Source: a virus. Taken from it: a stretch of 33,311 nucleotides of DNA. This document shows, piece by piece, positions 33,157 to 33,311 of the stretch. Location of the stretch: IMG/VR virus record IMGVR_UViG_3300020469_000145, positions 1-33,311 of that record. The stretch is one strand, 5' to 3'. The position numbers and the translations under genes are program-made. Position 1 is the stretch's first letter, and every line of letters starts with the position of its first letter. Under the pieces are notes generated by a model. The model was not told the DNA's origin, made no database searches, and worked only from the letters and a program-made list of their open reading frames with translations.

Positions 33157-33311
33157 ATGGCGACCATTAGCAAAGAATTTCTCGCCCAGTATGGCGTTAA
33201 CTCAAATAGTAACAAGATTATTAATCTTGCTACACCGACTGCAAATACTGATGCAGCCACAAAGAAATATGTTGATGATCAATTAGTTGCATCTGCTTCT
33301 AACACATCATT
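33157..33311 (+). CDS. Tail-fibre protein, N-terminal part (cut by window end)
   Basis: Only 51 codons are visible; the frame is open at the right edge. A GGAGA ribosome binding site lies 6 bases before the ATG. The translation begins MATISKEFLAQYGVNSNSNK and continues with 'IINLATPTANTDAATKKYVD', the N-x-A-T-P-x-x-x-T-D-A-A-T-K-x-Y-V-D element that recurs at the start of many phage tail fibres and also appears in diverged form in the 963-residue fibre ('LQAATKQYVDT'). It is probably another fibre of the same cluster. The early codons (GCG, ACC, CTC, GCC) are richer in G+C than is usual here. Confidence 0.75.
   Translation, partial: MATISKEFLAQYGVNSNSNKIINLATPTANTDAATKKYVDDQLVASASNTS

Noticed and set aside
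1-33311. tRNA genes, CRISPR arrays, insertion sequences or an integration module
   Set aside because: Gaps are too short and show no cloverleaf, direct-repeat/spacer pattern, transposase or integrase; none was found by reading both strands. A tRNA search program would settle the first point.

Overview
The window is a continuous stretch of a T4-like (contractile-tailed) bacteriophage genome covering the baseplate and tail-fibre region. It is strongly AT-rich and almost entirely coding. Genes abut or overlap by a few bases, and all but one run on the + strand. Gene content and order (tail-tube cap, gp53, hub, lysozyme-less gp5, gp25, gp6, a gp7-position protein, an enlarged gp8, a very long DUF4815-type protein, then many Ser/Thr/Asn-rich fibres) resemble marine T4-like phages of cyanobacteria or SAR11-type hosts rather than coliphage T4. 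The AT bias would fit a low-GC marine host, but the host is an inference.

Layout. (1) 1-5702: central baseplate hub and spike genes: C-terminal part of a tail-tube cap, gp53, a gp27-like hub, a gp5-like spike and an unrecognised 693-residue protein. (2) 5739-12507: baseplate wedge operon gp25, gp6, a 919-residue gp7-position protein and gp8, behind a CTAAATA late-promoter candidate. (3) 12518-22619: a 2045-residue DUF4815-type structural protein, a 64-residue coiled-coil protein, a 785-residue fibre and a 461-residue protein that carries 47 tandem tetrapeptide repeats. (4) 22622-25036: an accessory block with a small hypothetical, a glycosyltransferase, a probable 2OG-Fe(II) oxygenase-fold protein, and a second glycosyltransferase on the opposite strand. 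(5) 25110-33311: a second fibre cluster behind its own late-promoter candidate, with two small structural proteins, a 963-residue fibre with two PKD-like domains, further fibres, interleaved charged/coiled-coil proteins, a clear rho-independent terminator, and two intergenic regions rich in palindromes and TATAAATA/CTAAATA motifs. The last gene runs off the window.

How the parts work together. The hub, spike and wedge proteins build the baseplate. The DUF4815-type protein and the fibres probably decorate its periphery and recognise the host. The glycosyltransferases and oxygenase-like protein sit inside the fibre cluster, next to a Tyr/Thr-rich repeat protein. They could modify virion proteins, the host surface or DNA; the sequence alone does not decide.

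Most unusual items: the tetrapeptide array (21993-22559), the neighbouring modification cassette (23016-25036), and the double 14-bp palindrome (31944-31985) with a minus-strand TATAAATA in its loop.
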